Below the pieces are notes generated by a model that made no database searches, had not been told where the DNA came from, and worked only from the letters and a program-made list of their open reading frames with translations. Position numbers and translations under genes: made by a program. From NCBI GenBank assembly GCA_018806985.1, contig JADANN010000107.1, positions 372,001 to 436,000 on the forward strand: DNA of 64,000 bases, given 5' to 3'. The stretch comes from Angiostrongylus vasorum. Lineage: Eukaryota; Nematoda; Chromadorea; Rhabditida; Metastrongylidae. Of this stretch, positions 23,490 through 34,889 are shown piece after piece (position 1 is the first letter of the stretch; each line of letters starts with the position of its first letter).

Positions 23490-24480
23490 GAGGTGACGTG
23501 TGATCACGAGGCTCTCCTCCTTGTGGCTTATTTTTCTATTTTTTTCAATTTATCCAAAACGCTTCAAGAGATTTAAGCACTGGTGTATCAGATTCCTGTG
23601 CGACAATAGTGACTTCCACTACAAAAGCTTTTCTGTTTTGTCTCTGGTGTCTGTGTCCCCAAAGAAGTGTTTCGTTTGGTTTTAAGTCTCTTAACTAGGT
23701 GCATTTTTATACGGTTGCAGAGTGCTCTACTCCTTTCGCTCTCCACACATTTTGGAAGAAATCAGGTGCTCGACACCGAAATGATGGAATCGCCGTCTCT
23801 ACTGTTGAGGTGAATTATACAGTTTTATTAGACACAGGACAATGCGAACATTCAAGAACGGAAGCCAGCCCTTCTTCAGATTCTCTGGTGTTTATTAAAG
23901 ATTTGTCCATCTCCTCTTGTGTTGAGCAGAAGACAAAACAATCATCGATGTACCTATAGTAAAGTATTGCCCAGAGACCGTATAAAGGGGTTCAACTTTT
24001 GACATGAACGTGATGGGAAGACTCACTATCAGTCGTTGTCACATTGCTAACCCTTTCTTGGGTGCGTAGTATTTCCCTGACCATATTAATATCGAGCAGC
24101 TTAAACGCTGTCATGAGCTGCTAGATTGAGAAACCACACATGTTTACATGTTCTTCGTGTTGTACAAGGAGGACGCGGATGGCTTGCATTGTAGAGCCAC
24201 TCGACACGTTTGTACAAAGGGCGGTAATACCGAAGGACTCCACAACGTGCGCGCTGTTAGGACCAGCGTTACTAGACGATCCAGAATATTTGTAAGACAA
24301 GGCTGAGACGTGTTTGTGGAAATTGATGACTATTAGGTCTATAAAGCAAGCTGTTCTAGTCGTAGGACCTACACTGTTGGCGATGGGACTGATCTTGAAA
24401 TGTGAAGGGTCGATAGGCGCAAGATCGTTAATGTATACCAACTTATGAGTTTTGATGAGCAAGTATATGATAGGATATAT
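23490..24480 (-). pseudogene. Penelope-like element reverse transcriptase and GIY-YIG remnant
   Basis: The minus strand from 24456 reads KTHKLVYINDLAPIDPSHFKI, then SPIANSV and VVESFGITALCTNVSS, the fingers and palm of a Penelope-type reverse transcriptase. At 23955-23941 it reads RYIDD and continues CFVFCSTQEEMDKSL, the catalytic YxDD motif, intact. At 23620-23490 it gives VEVTIVAQESDTPVLKSLEAF, WIN and, after a frameshift in an A run, KISHKEESLVITRHLA, which is the C-terminal end of the GIY-YIG domain. The part between RT and this end is deleted and there are several stops, so the element is dead. The 5' boundary meets an RTE fragment near 24.5 kb. Confidence 0.82.
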
Positions 24481-24539
24481 TGGTATTTACCGATGATTGC
24501 AACCTACCGCGCTTTCCATTCTGACTCATCCTGTGTCCA

Positions 24540-25260
24540 ATTTTCGACATTGACTTTCGAATTCCTTTTCAGATGAGGAACGACAAAGGAAACCAAGTTT
24601 TTTGTTACTTCATAACCAACAGGAAAATACTACAGGTTCTCCAACCTTATCACTAACTGATGCTTTAGCTATTTCTGTTTTTTACCTTTCGGACCTATCC
24701 AACATATCCTGTGCTGTTTTACACAAACCACTCTTTATAAACTGGATTCCCTTCCTACTAATATTTTGCACCCTTAGCTCAGTAAGCATTGTCTTTGTTT
24801 CCGTATTGGCATTCCAAAAGAAGGACATCGTCAACAAAATGAGAGTTGGAGAAGAATCGCCTATCAACACTTATCTTTTTGTTGCTTAACTTGTGCAATT
24901 GGATATACCATTATAGAGCGGAGGTGAACAGTTTTGGCAGCATTGTGTCACTCTGTCATATTCCTTTACAAGTTAGAGCAATGAATGATCTGTGAAAATA
25001 CTGAATCCTTGATCTATAAAGACTACTGCAGTCTACAATCGCTTTATGTGGGCCCACTGATACTACGACCAATTATGGCAGACAGGATAGCGTTGGCTCC
25101 CACAATGTCGAATGGTTTGTCGTAGTCAACGACGTTAAGGGAGTAGATGATATTCTCCACAGATCTCTTCGATTATTGAAAGCGGATGTGCTCATGCAGA
25201 TAAATACCTTGAGAAACCCATCTTGTTCCATAGGTTAGCCTTCATTGAAGTTCTTCGCGC
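24540..25260 (-). pseudogene. RTE-family-2 reverse transcriptase fragment
   Basis: The minus strand from about 25170 reads IIYSLNVVDYDKPFDIVGANAIL, matching the LTFVDYEKAFDSVETNAIL block that holds the first catalytic Asp. Later HFVDDVLLF (near 24840) corresponds to the FADD block and continues as NANTETKTMLTEL. The region between is frameshifted. It abuts the Penelope-like remnant on its low-coordinate side. No intact frame is left. Confidence 0.7.
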
Positions 25261-25261
25261 G

Positions 25262-25729
25262 TTACGATAATCTACGTGAAAAGCTTATAGACCACACACA
25301 AGACGTTCCCCCACACGGTGATTGCGAAGATATCCCTATTTCTCTTTTTTTTTGTATAAGTGTACAGTGGGGCACAGTCATCTGGTTGAGTATCCGCCCT
25401 ATTGTACATATAACGTCGAGTATTATGCAATAAGAGCTTGTAGATAATGGTCTCACTCTCGTAAAAGACCAACCGTAATATTGTAGAATCAAGGATCTGT
25501 ACATGGCCTTAGGCTCAATGTACCGCTTGAACTTCAACAAGAAGCATTTTTTGGTGTTGTTCTTCCAGAGGTGGTGGTAAGCTCTGGTACAGGCATGGTG
25601 AACAGAAAGAGATTTGTGTGGAATTTCTTCGCTATCAATTCTTTTCTGACTGTGGCAAACTGAATTCAGCTTGCCCGTCATCGTCAAGTAAAAGACAGAT
25701 TTTTGTATTCGAGAAGACCTCGACGACAT
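25262..25729 (-). other. 155-codon open frame, unrecognised
   Basis: The longest frame between two RTE fragments; Ser-, Arg- and Tyr-rich. It lies where element sequence would be expected, but I cannot match it to an RTE, Penelope or host protein. It may be a chance frame in decayed transposon sequence. Confidence 0.2.
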
Positions 25730-25979
25730 CTCCTTATGCTTCTCCTTGTTTGCTTCACATCATGGATCCCTATCTGCTGAAAGCTATGAGGATTTTTTCT
25801 CTACTATCTTTCTGAAAAAGACATTTATGACACTTTGTTTAACGTATATAGCAACTAAATCTTGGTGCAAGCACCTCCTTGTTTTGGGAAACCTTTGCGT
25901 ATTGCTTAGTAAACGTCCAAAACTTATAGTTGGAGTGAGAAACTCTAGCAGAATGTAGGTCTAGAAAACAATATCTCGT

Positions 25980-28005
25980 ATTGTTACATGGACCACCAGT
26001 GGTTCCAATGATCTCAGTGGGTACTACTCACTTCAGGACTCTTTGAGCATTATATCTTTCTTCCAGTGACGTCGTAAACAAATCTGACCATCAAGTCGGT
26101 GATCTTCCAGCTACACATTTGACATCCTTATAAATCCGGTGACTAACAGCTTTTGTCCATCAATCTTCATTCATACATTGTGTGCCTGGCCAACTTTACC
26201 TTGCATATTTTGGCTTGTAGAACAGCTTCTTTGATTTTTTGATCGCTAACACAGAGCGAAACTTCGGAATGCTTTCCTCATTTACGCGATATAGGGCCAC
26301 CCCCTAGCCTCCGGATTTCCTGTTTTCCTCACTACATTCTTAACTCTGGTTGAAAGCTCCCCAAGCCACTCGCACCTTTTGATCAACTCTGGAGTTGAGT
26401 CATTCATCATGCTAACTTCAAAACCTAGGTAGAAGTAACTAAAATCCTCGGAGATATCTATTAAGTTGAGAGCAAATGGAGCAGACGAAACTAATCCATT
26501 TTTCGTGAACATCGTTTTTTGTGAAATATAGCCGAAAACTAATCTTTCCAAAAGCGTTGTCAAAGCCGTCTAGCACTCGCTCTGTCTGGCAAATGCTTTG
26601 TGTTGTATGAAAGATGCCAGTCATCAGCAAGGTGATGTAATTGCGGACCATCGATTTTCACTCCCATCTTGTCCCATTGCAACGTTGAGATAATCTTCTA
26701 CAGAGTGGAAGTAAATAATTATGGTGAGATTGTGTCGTCTTTCTTAATCCCTCTTTTAATAAAACAGTGATATTTTGGTGGTGAAATTTTGTATGGCTCA
26801 TACAGTGAGTAGAAACTCCTTGGACCTCAAGAGCAACCATGCGTATTTTTTGCCTCATCTGAGTCGAATGCCGATTAGGTTGGTTATGCAGGCATTTGGC
26901 TGAGGAGATTACATTAGCATGACCTTTCCAGGCTCTGCAGGAGGCGAAATTAGGTGAAACGCCAGTTTTTGTGTATAAATAGTACGGCAACAGCCTCTAT
27001 GCGTTCATGAAAAATATAAACCTTCATTAAATCAATGAAAACAAGACAGAGCGGTCTGTCGGATTCTCATGATACTTCAATGAGTCTTGTTATCAAGTGT
27101 ATGTAGTGTCTGTTACTGAATTCGTTTCGAAACCCTGCTTGTTCATATGGCTGTTCTTCGTCCAGTGTTCTGTCAATTCTGTTTAGGATGAATCGAGTGA
27201 AAAGTTCGCAGACGGAAGACAGTGAGCAGATTGGGCGATAGCTGCGGATATCGTGAAGATCACCCCTTTTTGAATAATAGGACTGTCTAGCTGTCTTCAA
27301 GTGAGTGGGAACTTTGCATTCAGACAGGTAACATTTAAAGAACCGAGGTAACAGTGTGTTTCTGATGATAGGCAGAAGGCTCTTCAGGTGTTAGTAACTT
27401 ATACTCTCAGAACCTGGTGTTGTTCGATTCTTTATTGACCAAATAGCATGTTCGGATTTCAGAAGGAAAAAACTGTAGGAGACATCTTCTCTTATTTCCT
27501 ATGAGGGCAAAAAATACGTGCCCAGTGAAGAGATCTGAGTGGTAGTCGTAAGTAATCTTTTTTCTTTAACTTTCTGGAAGCTCTAACTGTGCCATCCGGG
27601 TGTCGGAGTGTAATCATCTTGGACTTGTAACAGGCTAAGTTTCGTCTACCATTGCTCGCTATTGTCTTTTTTTCAACGGTTTTTTTAATCGCCTTTTGGA
27701 GCGTTTGCCAAGTCCGGGCGTGAGTTGGCTGTTACTTGTTGCTCGTGCGATTTAACCGTTTGTGTTGCACCACGAGTGTATCTGAAGGCAGAAGACTTTT
27801 GGTGACTATCGAGATCTCAGCTTTCATAGCACTAACGTAATGATGATGAATGAGTCGATCGTATCATCATCGTTATGAAGAACGACATCTTACTAAGAGA
27901 CGAATAATAAACTAAATAACTCCCAGGTTACGGTGGTTTCGGAACTTCGTTTTTTTGAATTTAACGGATTTTTCTCTTTTTCCCGACAAATGAAACCTTG
28001 CATTG
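25980..28005 (-). pseudogene. RTE-family-1 retrotransposon, linker, reverse transcriptase and C-terminus
   Basis: This is the major part of an RTE-clade element. In minus-strand order: KVSFVGKKRKI (near 28000), SRPDLANAPKG and MITLRHPDGTVRASRKLKK (linker), FKCYLSECKVPTHLKTARQS, KRGDLHDIRSYRPICSLSSV (near 27260), NRIDRTLDEEQPYEQAGFR, then PQLHHL-ADD (near 26640; the RF before ADD is deleted), KTMFTKNGLVSSAPFALN (near 26520), FYLGFEVSMMND, and the C-terminal KIDGQKLLVTGFIRM near 26150. Frameshifts occur throughout. It continues upstream at 28560-28935 beyond a B-family insertion. Confidence 0.88.
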
Positions 28006-28094
28006 GCGATGGGCTAATCCCGTGTGCAGTTTTGCAACAACAGCGACATCAGTTAGGCAAAACTTTCAATTTGCTATAACGTGGTATATTCCGT

Positions 28095-28482
28095 TATGCA
28101 ACGGTTTACCGCCTCGTCGTGGCTAGGAGGTGTTTCTTGATGTCGGGCTGCGAGGTACAGTGGAAGGATTCATTCTACCATCACCGCTTCCCAAGATGAG
28201 AAGGAGTCTGGCGTTTCCATCAGGAAGCCCAGCTAAGATTTAACTAATACGCAATCCATCACCGTCGTGGCATCAATCTAGATTCATGGTGGCAAATCTT
28301 CCTTTGATTCACAAGGTCGGTGACTACCTGTGGTGTTGAAGACCTGGGGCAGACATTGGCTAGGCTGACCTCGAGACTCCAGGGCACCACAATGGCTAAG
28401 CCAGCAAAACTTTGGAAAAAATAGAAGTTATACTGGGAGCCCGCACAACCAGTGAAGACGGGCCATCCAAGTATCCAAGTAG
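28095..28482 (-). repeat. B-family element, copy 1 (inside RTE endonuclease)
   Basis: A copy of an approximately 390-base family also at 34501, 45236, 52042 (partial) and 54886. Shared landmarks on the plus strand are CGTGGCTAGG, GGCTGCGAGGTACAG, CATGGTGGCAAATC, CCAGGGCACCACAATGGCTA and ACGGGCCATCCAAGTATCC. It sits where the RTE-family-1 endonuclease should continue, replacing its catalytic middle. Strand is given by the pol III boxes of copy 4. Confidence 0.82.
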
Positions 28483-28559
28483 GTATTTCTTTATGGTGCT
28501 CTTCACTGGAAAACTCCCACGTCTAGCGGTGAGAGTGAAGCTTCTGGAATTGAGATTTA

Positions 28560-28935
28560 CCATCTTTGAATGGTAGACGACGAAGATTGTCAACATCGAT
28601 ATTGATCCACATCTCTTCAACCGTAAACGTTCAGTTGGTGCTCTTTGTTGTTCGAATGAATCGATGTTCATGGCCAAACTAAGGTTGGCGAAAACAGTTT
28701 TCTTGTGTCGCATGTTTCGAGGAATAGCTCTTCTCCGGTGTCATGGACGGCGTAGAAAGGGTGGCGTCTTTTTGTCTCGTCTCAAGCAGCCTGTTGACTT
28801 CGTACATGGCCCTTTTTTGCCTTCACGACCAAGTCTTCTATCGACGAACGAGATGCAAGTGAATGTGCCTTGCAGGTAAAGATCATCGCCTTAGTCCTTT
28901 GCTTTGCAATTTAGACACCGTAGAATGGTCCTGAG
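28560..28935 (-). pseudogene. RTE-family-1 endonuclease N-terminal part
   Basis: The minus strand gives SGPFYGV, IAKQRTKAMI and SLASRSSIEDLVVKAKK, then TKRRHPFYAVHDTGEELFLE and SLAMNIDSFEQ...RLRLKRCGSISMLTIFVVY. This is the beginning of the apurinic-type endonuclease of a nematode RTE. It stops at the FVVY block near 28560; the catalytic middle and end of the nuclease are missing up to 28005, where the element resumes. Stops and shifts are present. Confidence 0.85.
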
Positions 28936-29429
28936 ACTTTAGCAGCCTCTTCGTGCTCGTTCTACCCAACGTTGCACTTCAGGAGCTTTTTGGGGTCAGG
29001 GAATAAAGCTCACTTAATTTGTTGTGCTTAGCGTTTGATACCCGCTTATATTTCTGTGAGCTCTGAATGTGGCATCTGGGTGTACTCAAAGGTAGCTTGC
29101 CAGTTTCTTTAAGTGTTAGACGAAGGAGCTAATTTATGAGAGGCGACTTCCAAACTTCTTTCCATACACCTCCCTGTCACTTAACTGCTGGCTTTTGGTC
29201 TAACTAACTCATAGAATGTAATCCGAATAAACTAAAAGACATCTGGTACGACCCTGTCCTCGTAAGCACAGAAGGTAGGTGCCAAATCGGCCAGCAGAAA
29301 CAATGAGTCCATCCCTCGGGTCCACCTGCGTCTCATAGAAGCACAAAATTTGGTCCACGATTAACCCACTATTTGCCACCTGGGAACGCCTAACGTTGCT
29401 CCGCGACTAACCGGGGTGGATCTTTCTAT

Positions 29430-30120
29430 GAATGAGAATCGTTGGTCACTAAAGAGGCATTTGTTGTACACAGCTTGTTTCCTTGTTTTCGTCTTATAGC
29501 AACTCTGTTTTTTCGCCTTGTGGTGGAAGCGAACCTTCGCACAAAGTGGCGGACAGCTGATCCTGTGTGGAAAGGTGGAAAGACAATAACGTCGAATAGA
29601 TTCCGCTTTTGTCCAAAAGGATGTCACCGATCTCTTAATGAACGATGTCGTTTGGGAATTTCCACCTTCAGCAGTCATGGTCTTTCTTCTTAAGGAGAAA
29701 ATTAGCAATCAAGAGACGAGGGCTCAGAATGTGTTTGCGCAAAACGATCTCCATTTCCAATGCAGTGTATAGTCTAAAATTCCCAATTCTATACTCGTGT
29801 TTTTGCGTCGTTTCTATCACTTCATTGATGTCGTCCGTAAGACGTTTGCAAAATAATTTCTCATAACGAACGATTTTTTTCAAGAATTCCGTAGAACACA
29901 TCAAGTTCCACATCACGGTCTTTCGATGCCAGCGAGTAGAAACTCAGCAAGAGGATCTTCTTCTGATGAGGACCTACGCCTCAAAGCGGGAGAACAGCAT
30001 TTGATGATGACCAGCAAATTTGGTAATAGTTGAGTGCACGACAGAGCTAATGCCGTCAAAATGCAGTGATAGGATTTTCTAAAATATGGTGACAACGATA
30101 GCTTTACTATTTTGAAACTG
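29430..30120 (-). pseudogene. RTE-family-2 endonuclease fragment
   Basis: The minus strand from about 29900 reads FLKKIVRYEKLFCK, EYRIGNFRLY, LLIANFLLKKKDH, then KFPNDIVH, VIVFPPFHTGSAVRHFVRR and RKNRVAIRRKQG. This follows the order EEVIRNEKSFY...EEYRIGRFGLG...MKKDHRRWTWESPNG...VVPSFCSGSDHRLLRAK of the second RTE family. The SDHR catalytic block is changed to SAVRH, so it is dead. Its polymerase partner may be the family-2 fragment at 24540-25260, split by the family-1 element. Confidence 0.75.
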
Positions 30121-30219
30121 TAAGTGGAAAAAACGCTTGCCATCCTGACAGTGATATTTTCAGGAAACACTTTTGCATTTTTGGGAACCCTTAATGTTAA
30201 TCCTTTTATTTACTTCCTT

Positions 30220-30507
30220 TACAATTTTTCACGACGGGCTGTTACGTGTGATGCAACCACGATGGTGCTGAGATATTTGCAAAACTCCGGACCGCAGTTG
30301 TCTGCGGTGGGGAACGAATGCAGTATTACACTTTCCGGAGGCTAACGCGTTAGTCAGCACACCATGCAGGTCCTTTATTTCGCCTTTCTCTCAGCTTGTT
30401 CTATCGATTACTGCCTCAGCAATTGCCCGTCAGCGGGATTGATCTGGGAAGCCCAAATCGGCAATAAACCCAGTTAAGCTGAGGATGTAGTTACGACCAC
30501 AATCTTA
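30220..30507 (-). repeat. D-family element, copy 1
   Basis: This is a member of a family with copies at 31566, 32578, 32949, 33576, 53218 and 53452. Landmarks are GAGATATTTGCAAAACTCC, ACCGCAGTTGTCTGCGGTGG, GGCTAACGCG, the TGATCTGGGAAGCC block and CCCAGTTAAGCTGAGG. The internal pol III promoter points to the minus strand in this copy. Confidence 0.85.
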
Positions 30508-31565
30508 ACCTTATACTAGCAAACTAACTAACCATGTAGAGCTAACCGTGGGCCATTATCGTCTGCTCCTGCTGGTTGATTGGCACATGAACACCATAGA
30601 AATGAAGGCTCCCATATGTTGGCCTCGAGATGTTCCTAGACGAGCAGTCTTGCTGGTTGTAGTGACGACATCGGGAAATTGATGGACTTCTTACTTCACA
30701 GGTCTTCTTGTATCCACATAATCCTTAAAAGCGGTTCTTTCCAGATCTGTCTGGTATTCGCTATACGTCTTATCGTAAATTTCTGAAAAGAAATCTGATA
30801 GAAATGGGCGAGATTTTCCTCGAGGAAGCATTAATATTAATTAGGCTTTTTGCTCACACTAACGTTTACTTCGGGTAAGAGGAAAGCTTTTCGGAAGGTT
30901 CTTCTCTATCAATCGAATTCCTAAGTTGGCTGGAAGGTTTGTTCTAAGCACAAAGATTTTGTGGTACATACCGGACGATAGCTGCAGTAAGAACTCATTA
31001 TTCCATGGAATCTGTAAAGCTGTTCTTCTTTGCTAATGATTTTGATCACTTCTGGGAAATTGACTAATGAAAAACGACATATTATTATAGAAATTAATTT
31101 TTTCTCATCATTTAGAACCGTTCCATTATCGATGTGTAAAGAAATCAACCATACTGGTACTTCAGATGCAGTTCTTACCATTCAGATAACTAATATTCAA
31201 AACTTCCGTTTTTCCAACAATCAAAACAGTGCTTCCATTTTTACCAGAAGCGCTATTATCACAACGTTTTTTTCTCGGCAACTAGCTCCATTCGTTGGAC
31301 TATGATAACGATATCGGGATAACTAGGAGTTCTACGTGCTTATCTTCGCCATCCGCTTCTTCGTCGTCGATTCATTCTAGATCATCTTGTGCTCCAACGG
31401 ATAAAAGTAAAGCGGAACAAAAGGAAAATAAGAGCACTGACCACATACCTGGATGAAAAAATCGGAGGAACTACTCTTCAGATATAAGGCAAAGGCTTGA
31501 ATACGAAAAGTAAAACATTCCTCATTCGTTTTAACCTTTTTGCTTACTGCCTACTATTTTTTGAT

Positions 31566-31846
31566 GGCAGGGTATATTGCGAAATATAAAATTGTGATTA
31601 TAACTATAGCCTCAGCTTAACTGGGTTCAATGCCGATTTGGGCTCCCCAGATCAATCCCGTTGACGGGTGATTGCTGATGGCAAAAGATCGATAGAACTA
31701 GCTGAGAGACAGGCGAAACGAAGGACCCGCATGGTGTGGTGGTGAACGCGTTACTCCCCGGAAAGGACAATAGCGCGTTCGTTCCCCACCACAGGCACCT
31801 GCGGTCAGAGTTTTGCAAATATCTCAGCTTCGTTGAAGTTATATTA
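31566..31846 (+). repeat. D-family element, copy 2
   Basis: Opposite orientation to copy 1. It starts with the terminal GGCAGGGTATATTGCGAAAT and contains the pol III A-box-like TGGTGTGGTGG and B-box-like CGCGTTCGTTCCCC, then GAGTTTTGCAAATATCTCAG. The right end is degraded. Confidence 0.85.
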
Positions 31847-32577
31847 CTCATTGGAATGTGATTCGTGAAGAGTAAAGTGGGTTTCCTTTGCTACGATAGT
31901 TAACTCAGATCGATTGGAGGAACGTGAGATCAGGAAAGTGCAGAATCGTTGACGTTGCATAGGTGACGTTCGCCGCTTGCTGGATCAGATTACAAATAGT
32001 CAGTACGATACTTCCACAAAAAAACTCCCGAACAGGTCACATGAAAGACTTAAGAATCTGCAAAGTTTGCAGTTGTTGTAATACTTTTTGCACAATCATG
32101 AAAAATTTCAGCATCTGGCAGTACTTTCGGCACACGTTTTTGTTGTATGGTGAGGGGAAAATTGACACAACGAAACTTTGGATTGAAGTCATATGCAAAC
32201 ACCCTGTGAAATCGCATTTATGTTCTCCTGATCCAGAACACCGATCGATAACTTATGAATTCGGAAGACCTTGATGGTCAATTGACAGAGCTTATCATTA
32301 GTTTAGTTACATGATGACGTGAAGTAAACAAAAGACGGAGCAGATTCCTATTCCAAGGGCTACACGTGAAATAAAAGCCATCTCACCTTTCTTTCGAAAG
32401 AGTTACCAGCAGAAATGTTTCTCAAGAAGTGTTGATCTTCTTGCCGACTTGTTAAAGAAGTCCGAAGATGTGATATTTCGCTAAATTCTCCCCACAACAA
32501 TTACAACATCTTCGTGTTCTTATTTCTGGATCTTTGGTGAATGCTTAGATGGGTAGATACAGCACAACCAATTCTTC

Positions 32578-32855
32578 GGTATAAGGTGATCATAACTGCA
32601 GCATCAGCTTAACTGGGTTTATTGCCGATTAGGGATCTTCAGATCAACCCGGCCGACGGGTGATTGCTGATGGCAGTGATCGATAGAACTAGGTGAGAGA
32701 AAGGCGAAAGAAAGGACCCACATGGTGTGGTGGTGAACGTGTTAGCCCCCCGGAATGTGTAATAGCGCGTTCGTTCCCCACCGCAGACACCTGCGTCCCA
32801 GAGGTTTCCAGATATCTCAGCTTCATTGAAGTTACATTTCGCAGTATACCCTGCC
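32578..32855 (+). repeat. D-family element, copy 3
   Basis: The left end GGTATAAGGTGATCATAAC and the right end GTTACATTTCGCAGTATACCC form an imperfect terminal inverted repeat. The core is nearly the same as in copy 2, including the tRNA-like TGGTGTGGTGGTGAACGTG. Confidence 0.85.
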
Positions 32856-32948
32856 ATTGCCATTGTTCTTATCAGATGAAGCATACTGCACTCAAGAACA
32901 CGAATGACAGTTAACTTTTTTAACTTACTGCCTATTACAATTATTCAC

Positions 32949-33129
32949 GGCAGGGTATTATGCGTTGGTGCTAAGATATTTGCAAAACTCCAGACCGCAG
33001 ATGTCTGTGGTGGAGAACGAACGCGCTATTACCCTTTCCGGGAGCTAACGCTTTCATCACCACACCATGTGGGTCCTTCGTTTCGCCTGCCTCTCAGCCA
33101 GTTCTATTTATCAATGCCATCAGCAATGA
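32949..33129 (-). repeat. D-family element, copy 4, truncated
   Basis: It begins with GGCAGGGTATTATGCG and keeps the GATATTTGCAAAACTCC and tRNA-like parts, but ends at the GCCATCAGCAAT block, about 100 bases short of copies 1-3. Confidence 0.8.
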
Positions 33130-33575
33130 ATAACTGTTTTCGAAAAATGCATTTGACTCGACCCTTACAACCATTTTATAACCCTTAAAAATCTGACTTA
33201 TCCCTAGAGTGAAGAGTTTGTTTTCATTTTGTTACTGCAGCAAACACGAAAAGAAGTTGGAATAAGTTAAAATAAAAAGACAAATTCACTTCAATTTTGG
33301 AAGATAAGGTCTCTACTATGAGCGGTTTCTACAAATTTAAGTTCAGATCTATCGGACTACCATCCGTAACCTACAAGCGTTTTAACATCTAATCGATGAC
33401 GCTTAGATTTACTTAGCTGCAGCATGGAACGACGCCCAGTTCTCAATCGTCACGCACATGCCAGCTTCCGAAAAAATACACAGTAGTTTCTACATAATTA
33501 AGGGAGTTAAGAAGTCGAGAATATAACAGAATCATAATGACAACTTTAAATTTGGTGTCTACTACAGTTTTTCAC

Positions 33576-33678
33576 GGCAAGGTATAACGAGAAATACAAC
33601 CACAATGTTGCTGAGATAGTTGCAAAACTCCTGACCGCAGATGTCTGCGGTGGATAACGAACGCGCTATTACCCTTTG
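33576..33678 (-). repeat. D-family element, copy 5, truncated
   Basis: Only the terminal repeat and the first 100 bases remain (GGCAAGGTATAACGAGAAAT, TTGCAAAACTCCTGACCGC), ending at ACGCGCTATTACCC. Confidence 0.8.
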
Positions 33679-33683
33679 TATGT

Positions 33684-34058
33684 ATGGAGGCTAAAAGCGA
33701 CCTATTACCAACTGAAGAGGGACGTCATACACGTACTTCCAGAGCACGTATTCAAAGATGTGGGGTTGTCTGCCTCTTTGTTTCCCTGGATTTCTTGAAA
33801 AACGTTTTTCTGTGTGTTCCAGTGTTCTTTTTTAAGGTTAAAAGTAATTGTACCACTTCAAAATGTATGACTTACCTTTTAATGGTCCTTTTCAAGGTTA
33901 AAAACCTAACCATAGAACTGGTTGGAGAATATGATGAAAACGAAACTATTATGGACGAGCCAGTGGGCTCAACTGAAGGAACCAAAGTGAAAACCAAGAG
34001 AGAAAATTGTGCGGGTTCTGTTACAACTGATTTCTTAAACAGCTGTTTCGCTCAATGA
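33684..34058 (+). other. 124-codon open frame, unrecognised
   Basis: It starts at the broken edge of a D element. Its last third, preceded by CAAG at 33894-33897, is acidic and protein-like (LTIELVGEYDENETIMDEP, then VGSTEGTKVKTKRENC), and could be a terminal exon. No homology is recognised and the upstream part looks like chance. Confidence 0.2.
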
Positions 34059-34500
34059 GCATATATGGATTCATGCTTTTTCAATGATAGCTTTCTTTCG
34101 TTCTTCGACCTGATTTCAATACAGATTTATCTCAAATTCTTGATCTACAAAAAATGCTGAGACCTCTCTTAGTGGCTACATTTCCCCCAGGGTAGGCGTC
34201 AGTCAAGGCAATTGCTTGAACCGCCATCGAAGAAAGTGGAGATGACTGAGAAAGTGGTGAAAATTACGAATGTTTAGATAAATCTTGTTGTAAACTATGT
34301 AATGTTTTAGAATACAGGAGGGGATGAAACGTTTGTTATGCATAACAAATCTGCGATTTCTCTGCATTGTGACGCCGATGTTAGAACAGTTGACTATATT
34401 ACGTCTTGTTTGGGTAGATGAGAGTATAACATTTGTCTGTCAAAAATATTTTTTACAGAACAACGTTTATACCGTTTTTTATGGGCAGTAATATATGTGT

Positions 34501-34885
34501 TCCTCCCAACGGATTACAGCCTCATCGTGGCTGGAAAGTATTCCTGGGTGCCGGGCTGCGATGTACAGCGGAGGATTCATCCACCTGGCAGGGTCTCGAA
34601 GCTGAGAAAGAGTCCGGTGTTTCCAACAGGGAAGCCTAGCTAAGAGTAGATCAATACCAGGATCCACCACCGTCCTGGTGTCAAAGTCGCATGGTGGCAA
34701 ATCTCCCTCTGATCCACAAGGGCTGCGACTGCCTGTGGTGGTGAAGACCAGGGACAGACTTTGGCCAGTCTGACCTCGGGATTCCAGGGAACCACAATGG
34801 CATAGCCAGCAGGTCTCCGAAAAATGGAGATTATGCTGGGGCACGCGCAACCTGTGAGGACGGGCCGTAGTAAGTAATTAAGTAA
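34501..34885 (-). repeat. B-family element, copy 2
   Basis: This is the best preserved copy on this strand: GGATTACAGCCTCATCGTGG at the left, CCACCACCGTCCTGGTGTC in the centre, CCAGGGAACCACAATGGC, and at the right ACGGGCCGTAGTAAGTAATT followed by AAGTAAC, an AAGT-type tail. Confidence 0.85.
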
Positions 34886-34889
34886 CAAA

